From positions 62,001-126,000 of the forward strand of contig NZ_FNYS01000008.1 in assembly GCF_900109075.1 (NCBI RefSeq): 64,000 nucleotides of DNA, in the 5' to 3' direction. The position numbers were made by a program, and so were the translations under genes. Numbering within the stretch: the stretch's first letter is position 1; every line of letters begins with the position of its first letter. Source of the stretch: Myroides marinus (GTDB taxonomy: Bacteria > Bacteroidota > Bacteroidia > Flavobacteriales > Flavobacteriaceae). Below the pieces are notes generated by a model. It saw only the letters and a program-made list of their open reading frames with translations. It was not told the DNA's origin and made no database searches. Positions 1 through 9,162 of the stretch are shown piece after piece.

Positions 1-2
1 GA

Positions 3-1697
3 GGAACTGTAATCTCTTATGGAGGATTAATCAATGTCATTACGAAAAAACCTTATGAAACATTCGGTGGGGATATCAACTACATAACAGGATCTAATGG
101 TCTTCACCGTGCTAGTATAGACATCAACACCCCTATTTCAAAGAAACTATTCTTTCGATTAAACACAGCCTATCACAAGCAGAACTCTTTTAAAGACGCA
201 GGATACAACGAGTCATTCTTCGTTGCTCCATCTATTCAGTACAACGCTAGTGACAAGGTAAAACTATACCTTGACCTACAATATAAAGAAGCAGAAGTTG
301 CTAATGTACCCATGTTTTTCTTAAACAGAACTGTACCACTGACTTTCGATTCAATGGATTTGTTTGAACAGAACTATAAGAAATCATATACTTCTAATGA
401 GCTAACAGCCAAGAACCCTACCCTAAATATACAAGGTAGAATAGAGTATAAACTAGCAGATAACTGGGTATCTAATACTATCATTGCTAAGAATACAACT
501 CGTAGTAGTGGATATGATCAGTTCTTAAATGATATGGCTAATGGAGATGAGTTTGTCCGTTATATCTCAACATTAGACTCTAAAACAGACATTCTTAATA
601 TACAACATAACCTTACTGGTGAGTTTAAGATAGGCTCTTTTGACAATAAGTTTGTATGGGGATTAGACTACCTATCTAAGAAATTGTCTAACACAGATAG
701 CGATTATATCGACCATGGAATCATATCTCTAGTACATCAAACTGATAGTGGTATTTTAACTAGAGAGGCTGTAGACAACACTTTAAAAGGGGCCAATAAA
801 TCACATAGAACAGCCAAGACAGAGACCTTTAGTTCATACCTATCTAACGTCACTAACTTCCTACCTAACTTATCATTAATGATGAGCCTTAGAGTAGATC
901 ACCTTAAAGGGCAGACTTCTTCTTTTACAGAAGAAAAGAACTATGAGACAAGTTTCTCCCCTAAGTTTGGATTAGTTTACCAACCTATACAAGATAAATT
1001 AGCGGTATTTGCTAACTATCTAAATGGTTTTGTATTCCTAGATCCTGCCATTGTATCTGATCCTGATGGCACTAATAAAGCCATACAACCTTTTGATCCA
1101 GAACAAGCTAATCAGTTTGAAATCGGTTCTAAAGCAAACCTTCTAAATGGGCGTTTAACAGCTGCTGTAAGTTATTACCATATTAATGTGAGTAATAAAC
1201 TGATGAGTGATATGGAGAATATGAATGGATTCTCACAGGGTGGAAAAGTAAAGAGTAAAGGAGTGGAACTAACTCTATCAGGTAGCCCTTTAATAGGTTG
1301 GAATATCATCACAGGATTTAGTCACAACTATAATAAGGTAACTAAATCTCTTCCTGAAGACGGTAACCTGGGTACAAGACCTGAAGAAGCAGGTCCTGCT
1401 AATACATTTAACTTCTGGACGAATTACCAAGTACAATCAGGCACATTCAAAAACCTAAGTCTTGGATTCGGAATCAACTCTCTAAGCAGCCTTAGAGTGA
1501 TGAATCGCACCACTATAGGAGTATTCGAAATACCGAGTTATACCATTATGAACGCTGCAGTATCTTACTCTTATAAGAACGCCACTGCTAGTTTAAAACT
1601 AGATAACTTAACAAATAAAAAGTATTTCTCAGGTAACTCTACTGTCAATGCACAAGGGGAAAGAGCAATATCTCTATCTGTCAACTATAGATTATAA
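3..1697 (+). CDS. TonB-dependent siderophore-type receptor, 5' truncated by window edge
   Basis: The frame is open from base 3, and an internal ATG at 312 is not the true start. The first visible residues include GGLINVITKKP, the end of the TonB plug domain that closes the barrel. The rest is rich in alternating aromatic strands and ends in a typical TonB-receptor C-terminus (LDNLTNKKYF near the end, final residues VNYRL, aromatic Tyr near the C-terminus). The protein would sit in the outer membrane and import an iron chelate using TonB-ExbBD energy. Substrate is unknown; the siderophore assignment is by family resemblance. The signal peptide and TonB box lie outside the window. A strong stem-loop follows the stop codon. 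Confidence 0.9.
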   Translation, partial: GTVISYGGLINVITKKPYETFGGDINYITGSNGLHRASIDINTPISKKLFFRLNTAYHKQNSFKDAGYNESFFVAPSIQYNASDKVKLYLDLQYKEAEVANVPMFFLNRTVPLTFDSMDLFEQNYKKSYTSNELTAKNPTLNIQGRIEYKLADNWVSNTIIAKNTTRSSGYDQFLNDMANGDEFVRYISTLDSKTDILNIQHNLTGEFKIGSFDNKFVWGLDYLSKKLSNTDSDYIDHGIISLVHQTDSGILTREAVDNTLKGANKSHRTAKTETFSSYLSNVTNFLPNLSLMMSLRVDHLKGQTSSFTEEKNYETSFSPKFGLVYQPIQDKLAVFANYLNGFVFLDPAIVSDPDGTNKAIQPFDPEQANQFEIGSKANLLNGRLTAAVSYYHINVSNKLMSDMENMNGFSQGGKVKSKGVELTLSGSPLIGWNIITGFSHNYNKVTKSLPEDGNLGTRPEEAGPANTFNFWTNYQVQSGTFKNLSLGFGINSLSSLRVMNRTTIGVFEIPSYTIMNAAVSYSYKNATASLKLDNLTNKKYFSGNSTVNAQGERAISLSVNYRL

Positions 1698-1708
1698 GTA
1701 GCTTATAT

Positions 1709-1750
1709 TACAAAAGGGAGGTCTTCTACTAAGAAATCCTCCCTTTTGTA
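1709..1750. terminator. Bidirectional terminator between convergent genes
   Basis: A perfect 13-bp stem (1709-1721 pairs with 1738-1750, arms TACAAAAGGGAGG) encloses a 16-nt loop. It lies between the plus-strand receptor stop and the minus-strand stop at 1757. A/T-rich sides on both strands suit termination in both directions. Confidence 0.85.
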
Positions 1751-1756
1751 TAATTA

Positions 1757-2548
1757 CTATTTAGTAGGTGATATTACTTTCTCATAGTGTACAGCATTAA
1801 AAATACCGATACCTAATGATTCTATTTCTCCATCTGCATTGCCAAAATATACTTCCTTATCGAAGCTTTCGAAATAACTTTTTTCAATATAAGCAAACAA
1901 CTTATACTTTACCTTCTTCTCTACAGTTCCCGTATTACTCAACTGATCTACTGCTTTACTAGCAACAGATACACCAAAAAAATTATCTCCATTTACAGCT
2001 GATCTATTTTCATAATTAGTTACTTTTCTAGATCCTTGGTCAAGTTCTACTATCACATTACTGTGTTCCACCTTAGTTAATGTAACTCCTACATATCCAA
2101 CTTTCACGCGATTGTCCTCTTTATTGTTATAAATAAAAATAGGCATATCGTACTCCAAAAAAATAATATTCTCTGTATTAGGTGATAAGGTTATTACCAA
2201 GTCTACATCTAAACTAACTTGCTTCTTAGAGACATCCATTACATTAGCACTTTTCTCAGTATGGATCGTTTTCTTACTTTTGGCATATTTAATTGTTTTC
2301 AGATTAAAACTATTTGCATCGTAGTCCATTGTAGCCACATCCCCTTTTTGATTAAGTACTATTTTACGGAGATAGTCAGGTTTTTTCTCTAATCCTTCTA
2401 AGCGAATATAACGGTCTTCTGATTTCTCTACTTCGATACCTTTAGGGTCTATATCTAAACCTGCTGTTGGCTCTTCTGTTCCCACTCCCACTTGTCCAAA
2501 CATAGATATACTAAGCAAAGTGAGAAACAATATACTAAACTTCTTCAT
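1757..2548 (-). CDS. Secreted VGIGT-type protein, fourth gene of the surface-protein operon
   Basis: 263 residues. A signal peptide (about residues 1-18, ending SMFG) is followed by QVGVGTEEPTAGLDI, the N-terminal mark of a broad class of flavobacterial secreted proteins. The middle (about 110-145) carries a beta-strand pair with PNTENIIFLEYDMP, also found in the two upstream paralogues. The C-terminus has GIGIFNAVHYEK. No catalytic motif and no clear type IX CTD is visible. It lies 5 bp after the preceding gene and is the last gene before a terminator, so it is probably co-transcribed with the 1450-residue repeat protein. Function unknown; a structural or ligand-binding partner is inference. 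Confidence 0.8.
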   Translation of the reverse strand: MKKFSILFLTLLSISMFGQVGVGTEEPTAGLDIDPKGIEVEKSEDRYIRLEGLEKKPDYLRKIVLNQKGDVATMDYDANSFNLKTIKYAKSKKTIHTEKSANVMDVSKKQVSLDVDLVITLSPNTENIIFLEYDMPIFIYNNKEDNRVKVGYVGVTLTKVEHSNVIVELDQGSRKVTNYENRSAVNGDNFFGVSVASKAVDQLSNTGTVEKKVKYKLFAYIEKSYFESFDKEVYFGNADGEIESLGIGIFNAVHYEKVISPTK

Positions 2549-2553
2549 CGCTT

Positions 2554-3300
2554 CTATTTTATTAATTCATTAATAGTCACTAAGATCACTCCTTTTCCCC
2601 AGTTATAATTTGTTCCTGAATTAGTATAACTTCCAAATCTAACCTCATAATTGTTAAGATCAATAAACTCTGTAAATCCATATAAATCGTATTGTAGCTC
2701 TAAAGGTTGATTAGTCTCATTACTCACTGTATCTATATAAGTATAACCAATAGCTCTACCTTTAGCAGAAGTAGTAGTTGCAGATGCTAATGGTGATGAA
2801 AAAACATTCACAGATTGATTGATTTTTTCAAATGGTTTGACACCAAGTTTCCTTTTTATGAATACACCAAATTCCCCTTTTGGATTATCAGATCCAGCAT
2901 ATACAGATGGAATACTATAGCTAATCTCAAGTACATAAGTTTTATGAGCAGGTACTGTGAGAGTCGTATTCAAATCTAAAGATTTCTCAGTGTACTCTGA
3001 ATACTTATTATCTTTTACGTCGTTTCTATCAATCTTTACATATTGCTCCATTTTTTTTGTGAGTACATTTTTGAATATCAAATCTGTTGGCAATCCTGTA
3101 AATACAGCCAAATTACCTTTCTCATCTGCAATTAAATGTTGAGGATAATCAGTCATTGCTCCCTCTACATTACGTACATCTTTTAGTTTTGCCTCTTTTG
3201 CAATGTGTACAGCAGCTTTAGGATCTTCTAGTCCTATTCCTACTTGAGCAATAGCACCAAAACTATAAAACAGCATTAAAACACTTATAACTCTTCTCAT
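2554..3300 (-). CDS. Secreted VGIGT-type protein, third gene of the operon
   Basis: About 248 residues from the ATG at 3300. An upstream ATG at 3327 would overlap the preceding gene and put nine charged residues before MRRVISVLMLFYSFGAIAQ, so 3300 is preferred. After the signal peptide comes VGIGLEDPKAAVHIAK. The middle shows VPAHKTYVLEISYSIPSVY, aligning with PNT...E..Y..P in its neighbours, and the end shows WGKGVILVTINELIK. With start 3300 the gap to the upstream stop is 4 bp, as expected for an operon. It looks like a diverged paralogue of the genes on both sides. Molecular role unknown. Confidence 0.8.
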   Translation of the reverse strand: MRRVISVLMLFYSFGAIAQVGIGLEDPKAAVHIAKEAKLKDVRNVEGAMTDYPQHLIADEKGNLAVFTGLPTDLIFKNVLTKKMEQYVKIDRNDVKDNKYSEYTEKSLDLNTTLTVPAHKTYVLEISYSIPSVYAGSDNPKGEFGVFIKRKLGVKPFEKINQSVNVFSSPLASATTTSAKGRAIGYTYIDTVSNETNQPLELQYDLYGFTEFIDLNNYEVRFGSYTNSGTNYNWGKGVILVTINELIK

Positions 3301-3304
3301 CTTT

Positions 3305-4051
3305 TTAGTTTTTAGTTGTTTCACCATAATAAGGTTTGTGATACACTTTAACCAAAATCATCCCAATACCTTCTCCATTGTCGGAATTAAACTTAAGTAA
3401 TCCTTCATTCGCTTTACTATAACTCATCATCTTATAAGTTATTTTTTTAATCGTTTTACTCGTGTTAACTACTTCTTGAATAGTCATTCCTTCTACAAAA
3501 GCTCTTCTAGAATTCAAACGAGGGTATGTATTTTCATATTCACTCACTATAGATAGCGCTCTATTCCCCTCTCGAACATTGACATAATTACTATCCTTTC
3601 CTTCTTCTTTTTTCATTAATCGAGCACCTACCTCATTGACTAATGGCCAATCAATATACCTCCCATCATTTACTACTTCAAAACTAAAAGGTACATTATA
3701 GTGAATCTCAAATACAGAAATAGTATTGGGTAATAATTCTAACTCAACTTCTAACTGAAGGTCCTTACTCTGATCTGTTTTATCAACAATGACTTGCTCC
3801 TTCATTTGATTAGAGACCATCTTAACAAAATAAGAACGATCACTTTCAATATCTTGATAGCCTAAATTACCTTCCTTATCCATAAGCACCTCTCTGTTAA
3901 ACACTTTAAGATCTCCTTCTTCCAAATTGCGAAATCGAACACTTCCTTCTATCTCAATACCATTTGTTGGATTTTCTGTTCCTACTCCTATTTGTGCCAT
4001 CCCTAAACAATTGGTAAACAAGCCTATTAGTATAAATATCTTTTGTTTCAT
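3305..4051 (-). CDS. Secreted VGIGT-type protein, second gene of the operon
   Basis: 248 residues. The signal peptide MKQKIFILIGLFTNCLGMAQ is followed by IGVGTENPTNGIEIEGSVRF. A central LLPNTISVFEIHYNVPFSF block and a final GEGIGMILVKVYHK block match the layout of the two genes downstream. It starts 64 bp after the stop of the 1450-residue repeat protein. The predicted product is beta-rich, exported, and without cysteines or metal motifs in the mature part. The shared layout of the three small proteins suggests duplication within the operon. I do not recognise a named domain. Confidence 0.8.
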   Translation of the reverse strand: MKQKIFILIGLFTNCLGMAQIGVGTENPTNGIEIEGSVRFRNLEEGDLKVFNREVLMDKEGNLGYQDIESDRSYFVKMVSNQMKEQVIVDKTDQSKDLQLEVELELLPNTISVFEIHYNVPFSFEVVNDGRYIDWPLVNEVGARLMKKEEGKDSNYVNVREGNRALSIVSEYENTYPRLNSRRAFVEGMTIQEVVNTSKTIKKITYKMMSYSKANEGLLKFNSDNGEGIGMILVKVYHKPYYGETTKN

Positions 4052-4115
4052 TGTCTTCTAATTTTAATTTTTAGAGTTATACAGCATACTCAGAAATGAA
4101 TATACTGTATAGAAC

Positions 4116-7100
4116 TTATTTCTTCACATACTCTAGGATAAGATAGTATTTCCCTTTCGGATGTTTAACAGTTATAGTTCCTGGTGTCCCAAGTGTCAGA
4201 ACAGTCTTACCACTAACTACCTCTTTCTTAATCAGACCACGTGTAGCAGAATTTGTTGTTTGGTTAATTAACCTTGCATCCAAAATAACAGATGCAAAAT
4301 CTCCATCAATAGTAATCTTATTCTCTGCTTTAGTCAGTTCTATTTCGAAGACTCTCTGAGCAACCTTTTTATCAGTATCTAACCACTTCACATCTTTGAT
4401 CTGTTCTTGTTTGCTATAATCAACCTCTGCTTTAGTTCCTTTTTTAAAAGAAGCTCCACCGTTTCCATCTGCGGTTAATACATCTCCTTCAGTTGCTTTT
4501 TCAGACGAAACCTTAGCCGCAGTAATTCCTTTATCTAATACTACTGTTCCATAAACTGAACCGGCTTTTAATTTTGCAAATGTCACAGCATCATTTTTAA
4601 TCTTACTTGTCGTTACCGCATTATCCGTTATGTGTTTTTCTTTTACACCATTCGTCTCGATATCTAAATTAACTCCTTGTAAAACCGCCTTATCTCCATT
4701 ACCTATAGCAATACTACTTTCTTTACTGGTAAGTGCTTTTCCTTGTGTTTTAGACAATTCATTAAAACTCTTATAAAGAACTTTACCATCTCCAGTAGCA
4801 CTAAGAACATATCCTTCAGGGTAGCTTTTTTCTATTTCTTCACCTTTAAATATGTCACCCGAGTTTAGTTTGTACTTACTAACAGTTTCATTTTTAATTT
4901 TACTTGTAGTAACTGCATCAGTTGCTATTTTAGCCGTTTTCACTGCATTATCAGCTAACTTTTCTGTTGTAATACCTCCATTTTTGACATCAACTGAGGC
5001 TGTAGACAATAGAGCATATTCTCCATTTTTCACTTCTATTGCTCCTGTTCCTTCTAATTCTTGGCCTTCAATACTTACATGACTATTCACATCTTCATAC
5101 TTCACTCCGCCATCACCATCAGCTACTAATACAAAACCTTTGGTAGCACCCTCAGAACCAATCTTTACACTTGTCACTTGATTATTAGCAATATGAGCAG
5201 TCTTAATCCCATCTTTTTTAACCTTTAGAGTCATCGCTTGTAAAGCTGCTTTATCACCATTAGTAACTTCTAAAGATTCATCTGAACTAACCTTAGCACC
5301 TTTAGTAAAAACTAGCTCGTCCATGCTCTTATAAGCTACTTTTCCCTCGCCGATGGCTGTTAAGACTGTATTATTAGCTGCTTTCTCTGCGTTTATCTTA
5401 GTTGCAGTTACACTTGCATCAGCTATATGACTTGTTTGAATCCCTTGATTTGCTACAGCAATTGAAGTCTCTTTTAATAGAGCTTTATTTCCTGAGGCAA
5501 CAGTAATTGATTTATCTGTTTTCAGATCTTTTCCCTCATTAAACACAAGGTCATTCATACTTTTATAAGCTACTTTACCTTCTCCAATAGCCGTTAATAC
5601 AGTATTAGCTGTTGCTTCTTCTGCATTGATCTTATTGATAGTTACCGTAGCATCATCTAAGTGTTCTGTTTTTATTCCTTTATTAGCTACACCAATAGTC
5701 ATAGGTGCTAATACCGCATTTAGACCACTTCCTGTTATAAATGTTAGTGCTGAATCTAAGTTCAAATCTACTCCACCTGCTTGCACAGCTTCTTTCTCCA
5801 CATAATCAAAACCACCTTCACCATCAGTTACTAGTAACATATCTATACCTTGGTTCTCTGAATTAAGCTTGGCTTTAGTAATCGAGTTATTCTTAATACC
5901 AATCTTTGTATCAGTTAGCACAGCATTTTCTCCTCCTTCTAGCACTTCTATCACCCCATCTGTAGTCAAATCAAAAGCTTGACTTTGTAATTGTGCTACA
6001 GTTGCATACTTAAATCCTCCTTCTCCATCAGTAGTAATAATGCTATTTGCTTCTTCTTCTCCAGAGCCAAGTTTATCAATAGTAACTTGTTTTGCAGCAA
6101 TCTTATTCATGGTAACTGCATTATCTTGTAGATGAGTATTGGTAACACTATTGTTAGCTAACCCTAGAGTTACATTGTTCAATACCTTACCTTTTCCATT
6201 GTCTACAGTTACCACGCCATCTGTTATAATATCTCCTGCTCCTGTAAGAATAGATGTAGTAATTGGTTTATAAGCTACATTTCCATCCGCATCAGCTGTT
6301 GCTACAGCGTTTACCTCTGCTCCTTCAGCAGTTAGCTTACTAGCTGGGATTGAAGTATCATTAATACTTAGACTCACATCGCCTAGTGTCTTATTGATAC
6401 CATCTTTCACATAGATAATATCATCTGTAGAAATAGATCCTACTCCTTCTATCACACTAGCATCGATAGTTTGGTATGTTACCTTTCCTGATTTATCTGC
6501 AATAGCCACACGATTATCAATACCTTCCCCTGCTGTTAGCTTCTTATCTGTAATATTAGCATCAGCTACTTTTTCTGTAGTTACTGCTCCTTTTTGCAGT
6601 TTAGTAGTACTTACACTAGTTGCTGCCAAGTGAATTTCTTTTACTCCACCCGTCTTTAAACCTAATGTTACTTTCTTATCTTCACCTCCAAAGATTGCGT
6701 CAATACCTCCTTCTACAGCAATACTTTCATTACCTTCTATATTCCCTTTACTTACAGATTCTACGAGGGTACTCATATCTTTAAATTCAGCTCCCCCAAT
6801 ACCATTTGTAGTTAATACTTTGTCATCAGTAGAAATTCCTTCACTACTAATTTTACCTGCTGTTACTGCTTTATCGTGAATATGCATAGTGTTTACACCA
6901 CTTTCAGCAATAGCAATACTTGCTTCATTTAATAGTGCTTTATCTCCTTTTGTCACAACTATAGATCTATCAGATGATAAGTCTTTTGCATTTGCCTCTA
7001 TAGTTACATATAGATTGTTTTGTACATCTTTATTTTCAATAATATCCTCAAAGTTGTTGATTACATCTCCTACTACATCAATAGTTACCTCAGCAAGCTC

Positions 7101-8468
7101 CTCATTCTTATACACATACTTACCTGTATTTTTACCCTCTACTTGTTCTGCAGTAATCGTAGTTACAGTCTCAAATGACTTCACTATCTCTGAAATATCT
7201 ATAGTTTGATTATCTCCTTTTTCATCTAAGTATTTGAACACATAGCTATCACCCTCTTTTACATACGTTACGTTTCCTAGGGGTAGAGCATTGTTGAAAT
7301 ACTGATTTAATGTATTCTGTACATCTTCATTAGTAATGATATCCTCAAAGTTGTTGATTACATCTCCTATAACGTCAATCGTTACCTCAGCAAGTTCCTC
7401 ATTTTTGTACACATACTTACCTGTGTTTTTACCATCTACTTGCTCTGGGGTAATCGTAGTTACAGTCTCAAATGACTTCACTATCTCTGAAATATCTATA
7501 GTTTGATTATCTCCTTTTTCATCCAAATATTTGAACACATAGCTATCACCCTCTTTTACATACGTTACGTTTCCTAGAGGTAAAGCATTGTTGAAATACT
7601 GATTTAATGTATTCTGTACATCTTCATTGCTGATAATCTCATCAAAGTTATTGATCACATCTCCGACTACATCAATCGTTACCTCTGCAAGCTCCTCATT
7701 TTTGTACACATACTTACCTGTGTTTTTACCCTCTACTTGTTCTGGAGTAATCGTAGTTACAGTCTCAAATGACTTCACTATCTCTGAAATATCTATAGTT
7801 TGATTGTCTCCTTTTTCATCTAAGTATTTGAACACATAGCTATCACCCTCTTTTACATACGTTACGTTTCCTAGAGGTAGGCTTGTATTAAAATACTGAT
7901 TTAAAACATTCTGTACATCTTCATTAGTAATAATATCCTCAAAGTTGTTGATTACATCTCCTACTACATCAAGAGATGTTTGGCTCTTATCTTCTGAAGT
8001 ATATACATACTTACCTTTACCTTTATTTTCTAGAGTACTAAGGATATTAATATCTGATAAAGGAACAGAGACTATATTCTCATCTGTATCTTTTAGGTAT
8101 AAGGTTTGTTCTTCGAAGTTTACAGCAAACTCATCATTTTTAGGTATATCTCTAGAAATATTATCTTGATCTGTCATTAAGCGTATCCAAGTACTTTCAA
8201 ACCAATAATAATATCCTATACTTAGTTCTGTATTTTGTGTGGTATTAAACACTAATAAGCTATTAGCCGTTTTCCCATTATTAATATTACTATTGTCTGT
8301 TAATGCTTTTAAAGGAACCCTTGGAATTAAAACTCCTTTAAGGTTGTTAGATGTTGCTTGTATATCAAGAAGAGCTGATTTATCAGGGCTTTTAGTACCT
8401 ATTCCCACTTGTGCCATAGCGAAACTTGACACAAAAAGAAGAGCGATTGGTAATATATTTCTTTTCAT
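4116..8468 (-). CDS. Giant secreted repeat protein (1450 residues), first gene of the operon
   Basis: Signal peptide 1-19 (MKRNILPIALLFVSSFAMA), then QVGIGTKSPDKSALLDIQA, KGVLIPRVPLKAL and a W/Y-rich strand (YYYWFESTWIRLM), the head domain of flavobacterial surface or tail-fibre-like proteins. Residues about 185-481 are three nearly identical 99-residue units (297-bp DNA period), each containing GDVINNFEDII, LPLGNVTYVKEGDSYVFKY and ISEIVKSFETVTTI. Residues about 495-1370 hold about ten degenerate units of about 75-100 residues with NGDKAVL, HI.DNAVTT.KI and VLTADGEGGVKYK motifs. A last ~75-residue beta domain ends in YYLILEYVKK. No canonical type IX CTD or autotransporter barrel is seen. Most likely a long surface fibre or adhesin; this is inference. 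It is followed by three paralogous secreted proteins in the same operon. Confidence 0.85.
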   Translation of the reverse strand: MKRNILPIALLFVSSFAMAQVGIGTKSPDKSALLDIQATSNNLKGVLIPRVPLKALTDNSNINNGKTANSLLVFNTTQNTELSIGYYYWFESTWIRLMTDQDNISRDIPKNDEFAVNFEEQTLYLKDTDENIVSVPLSDINILSTLENKGKGKYVYTSEDKSQTSLDVVGDVINNFEDIITNEDVQNVLNQYFNTSLPLGNVTYVKEGDSYVFKYLDEKGDNQTIDISEIVKSFETVTTITPEQVEGKNTGKYVYKNEELAEVTIDVVGDVINNFDEIISNEDVQNTLNQYFNNALPLGNVTYVKEGDSYVFKYLDEKGDNQTIDISEIVKSFETVTTITPEQVDGKNTGKYVYKNEELAEVTIDVIGDVINNFEDIITNEDVQNTLNQYFNNALPLGNVTYVKEGDSYVFKYLDEKGDNQTIDISEIVKSFETVTTITAEQVEGKNTGKYVYKNEELAEVTIDVVGDVINNFEDIIENKDVQNNLYVTIEANAKDLSSDRSIVVTKGDKALLNEASIAIAESGVNTMHIHDKAVTAGKISSEGISTDDKVLTTNGIGGAEFKDMSTLVESVSKGNIEGNESIAVEGGIDAIFGGEDKKVTLGLKTGGVKEIHLAATSVSTTKLQKGAVTTEKVADANITDKKLTAGEGIDNRVAIADKSGKVTYQTIDASVIEGVGSISTDDIIYVKDGINKTLGDVSLSINDTSIPASKLTAEGAEVNAVATADADGNVAYKPITTSILTGAGDIITDGVVTVDNGKGKVLNNVTLGLANNSVTNTHLQDNAVTMNKIAAKQVTIDKLGSGEEEANSIITTDGEGGFKYATVAQLQSQAFDLTTDGVIEVLEGGENAVLTDTKIGIKNNSITKAKLNSENQGIDMLLVTDGEGGFDYVEKEAVQAGGVDLNLDSALTFITGSGLNAVLAPMTIGVANKGIKTEHLDDATVTINKINAEEATANTVLTAIGEGKVAYKSMNDLVFNEGKDLKTDKSITVASGNKALLKETSIAVANQGIQTSHIADASVTATKINAEKAANNTVLTAIGEGKVAYKSMDELVFTKGAKVSSDESLEVTNGDKAALQAMTLKVKKDGIKTAHIANNQVTSVKIGSEGATKGFVLVADGDGGVKYEDVNSHVSIEGQELEGTGAIEVKNGEYALLSTASVDVKNGGITTEKLADNAVKTAKIATDAVTTSKIKNETVSKYKLNSGDIFKGEEIEKSYPEGYVLSATGDGKVLYKSFNELSKTQGKALTSKESSIAIGNGDKAVLQGVNLDIETNGVKEKHITDNAVTTSKIKNDAVTFAKLKAGSVYGTVVLDKGITAAKVSSEKATEGDVLTADGNGGASFKKGTKAEVDYSKQEQIKDVKWLDTDKKVAQRVFEIELTKAENKITIDGDFASVILDARLINQTTNSATRGLIKKEVVSGKTVLTLGTPGTITVKHPKGKYYLILEYVKK
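7024..7914 (-). repeat. Three tandem 297-bp repeats inside the giant secreted protein gene
   Basis: The phrase ACATCTTCATT (or a one-base variant) recurs at 7024, 7321, 7618 and 7915, an exact 297-bp period equal to 99 codons. Copies are nearly identical over most of their length and differ mainly in third positions, with partial copies on both sides. The in-frame period means gain or loss of a unit would change protein length without breaking the frame. Confidence 0.9.
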
Positions 8469-9162
8469 TTGATTTGTCTTTTTAAATTATTGGATATTCT
8501 CTTTCTTAGTTTATTCCAACTAATGGAGGACTATTTCCTTCTTGTAAAGACAGAAAAAATGGGAATTGTACGGGTCTCATTTGGCCTAGAAAAGTACCAC
8601 ATGCGTTTTTTATTAATCTTTCAACAAACATCATCATAACCTACACATTACTTTAAATTTCAAATTCAGTGATTGCTTTCATTACATTATTAATAATTAA
8701 AAGCTATTATTTAATTATTATGAAAAATTCAAACACTATGCCAAAAACAATGAAAACTTGACAATAACTGACATATTGAGAATATACATATCTCAATATT
8801 GACACCAGTTTATATACAAACAAGAACTATTCATCAACACATTAGGACAGAATCAAACTATTTTGAGTTAAAAATCCCATGATACTAACTATTTTTTATT
8901 TCTAAATAATGCGAAAAAAAGTTCATTATGAGAGATTTCTTTTCTCATATATTACCACTAAAGCCTTATTTTTCCATATCTCAGAGATGGGATAACAAAA
9001 AAAGAGGCTATCCATAAGGATAACCTCTTCTTATACTTTTTATAAATTTAAAGTCGATATGTAATGTTCAGATAAACCTAATTATGTAGTGTGAAATTAG
9101 AAGTAAAATCTCTTCTTTTTGTCAAGGTAAAGAAAAAGATAGCTCTAGTAATGTTATTTCTC
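8469..9162. other. Long AT-rich intergenic region upstream of the surface-protein operon
   Basis: 694 bp without a supportable gene. The part next to 8468 must hold the promoter and leader of the minus-strand operon. A GC-richer island at about 8555-8605 stands out from its AT-rich surroundings and could be a leader element. I see no clear TTTG/TAnnTTTG pair at normal spacing. A minus-strand terminator for the CPBP gene lies at 8994-9029. Confidence 0.5.
8994..9029 (-). terminator. Terminator of the CPBP protease gene
   Basis: Arms 9002-9013 and 9018-9029 (AAGAGGCTATCC / GGATAACCTCTT, one mismatch) with an ATAA loop, followed on the minus strand by seven T. It is about 130 bp after the stop at 9163. 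Confidence 0.75.

Noticed and set aside
4116..8468. Giant protein as a prophage tail fibre
   Set aside because: It has an N-terminal signal peptide, and there are no phage structural, packaging or integrase genes nearby.
4852..8472. Plus-strand ORFs opposite the giant repeat protein
   Set aside because: They repeat with the 297-bp and degenerate units of the real gene and have no signals of their own; antisense shadows.
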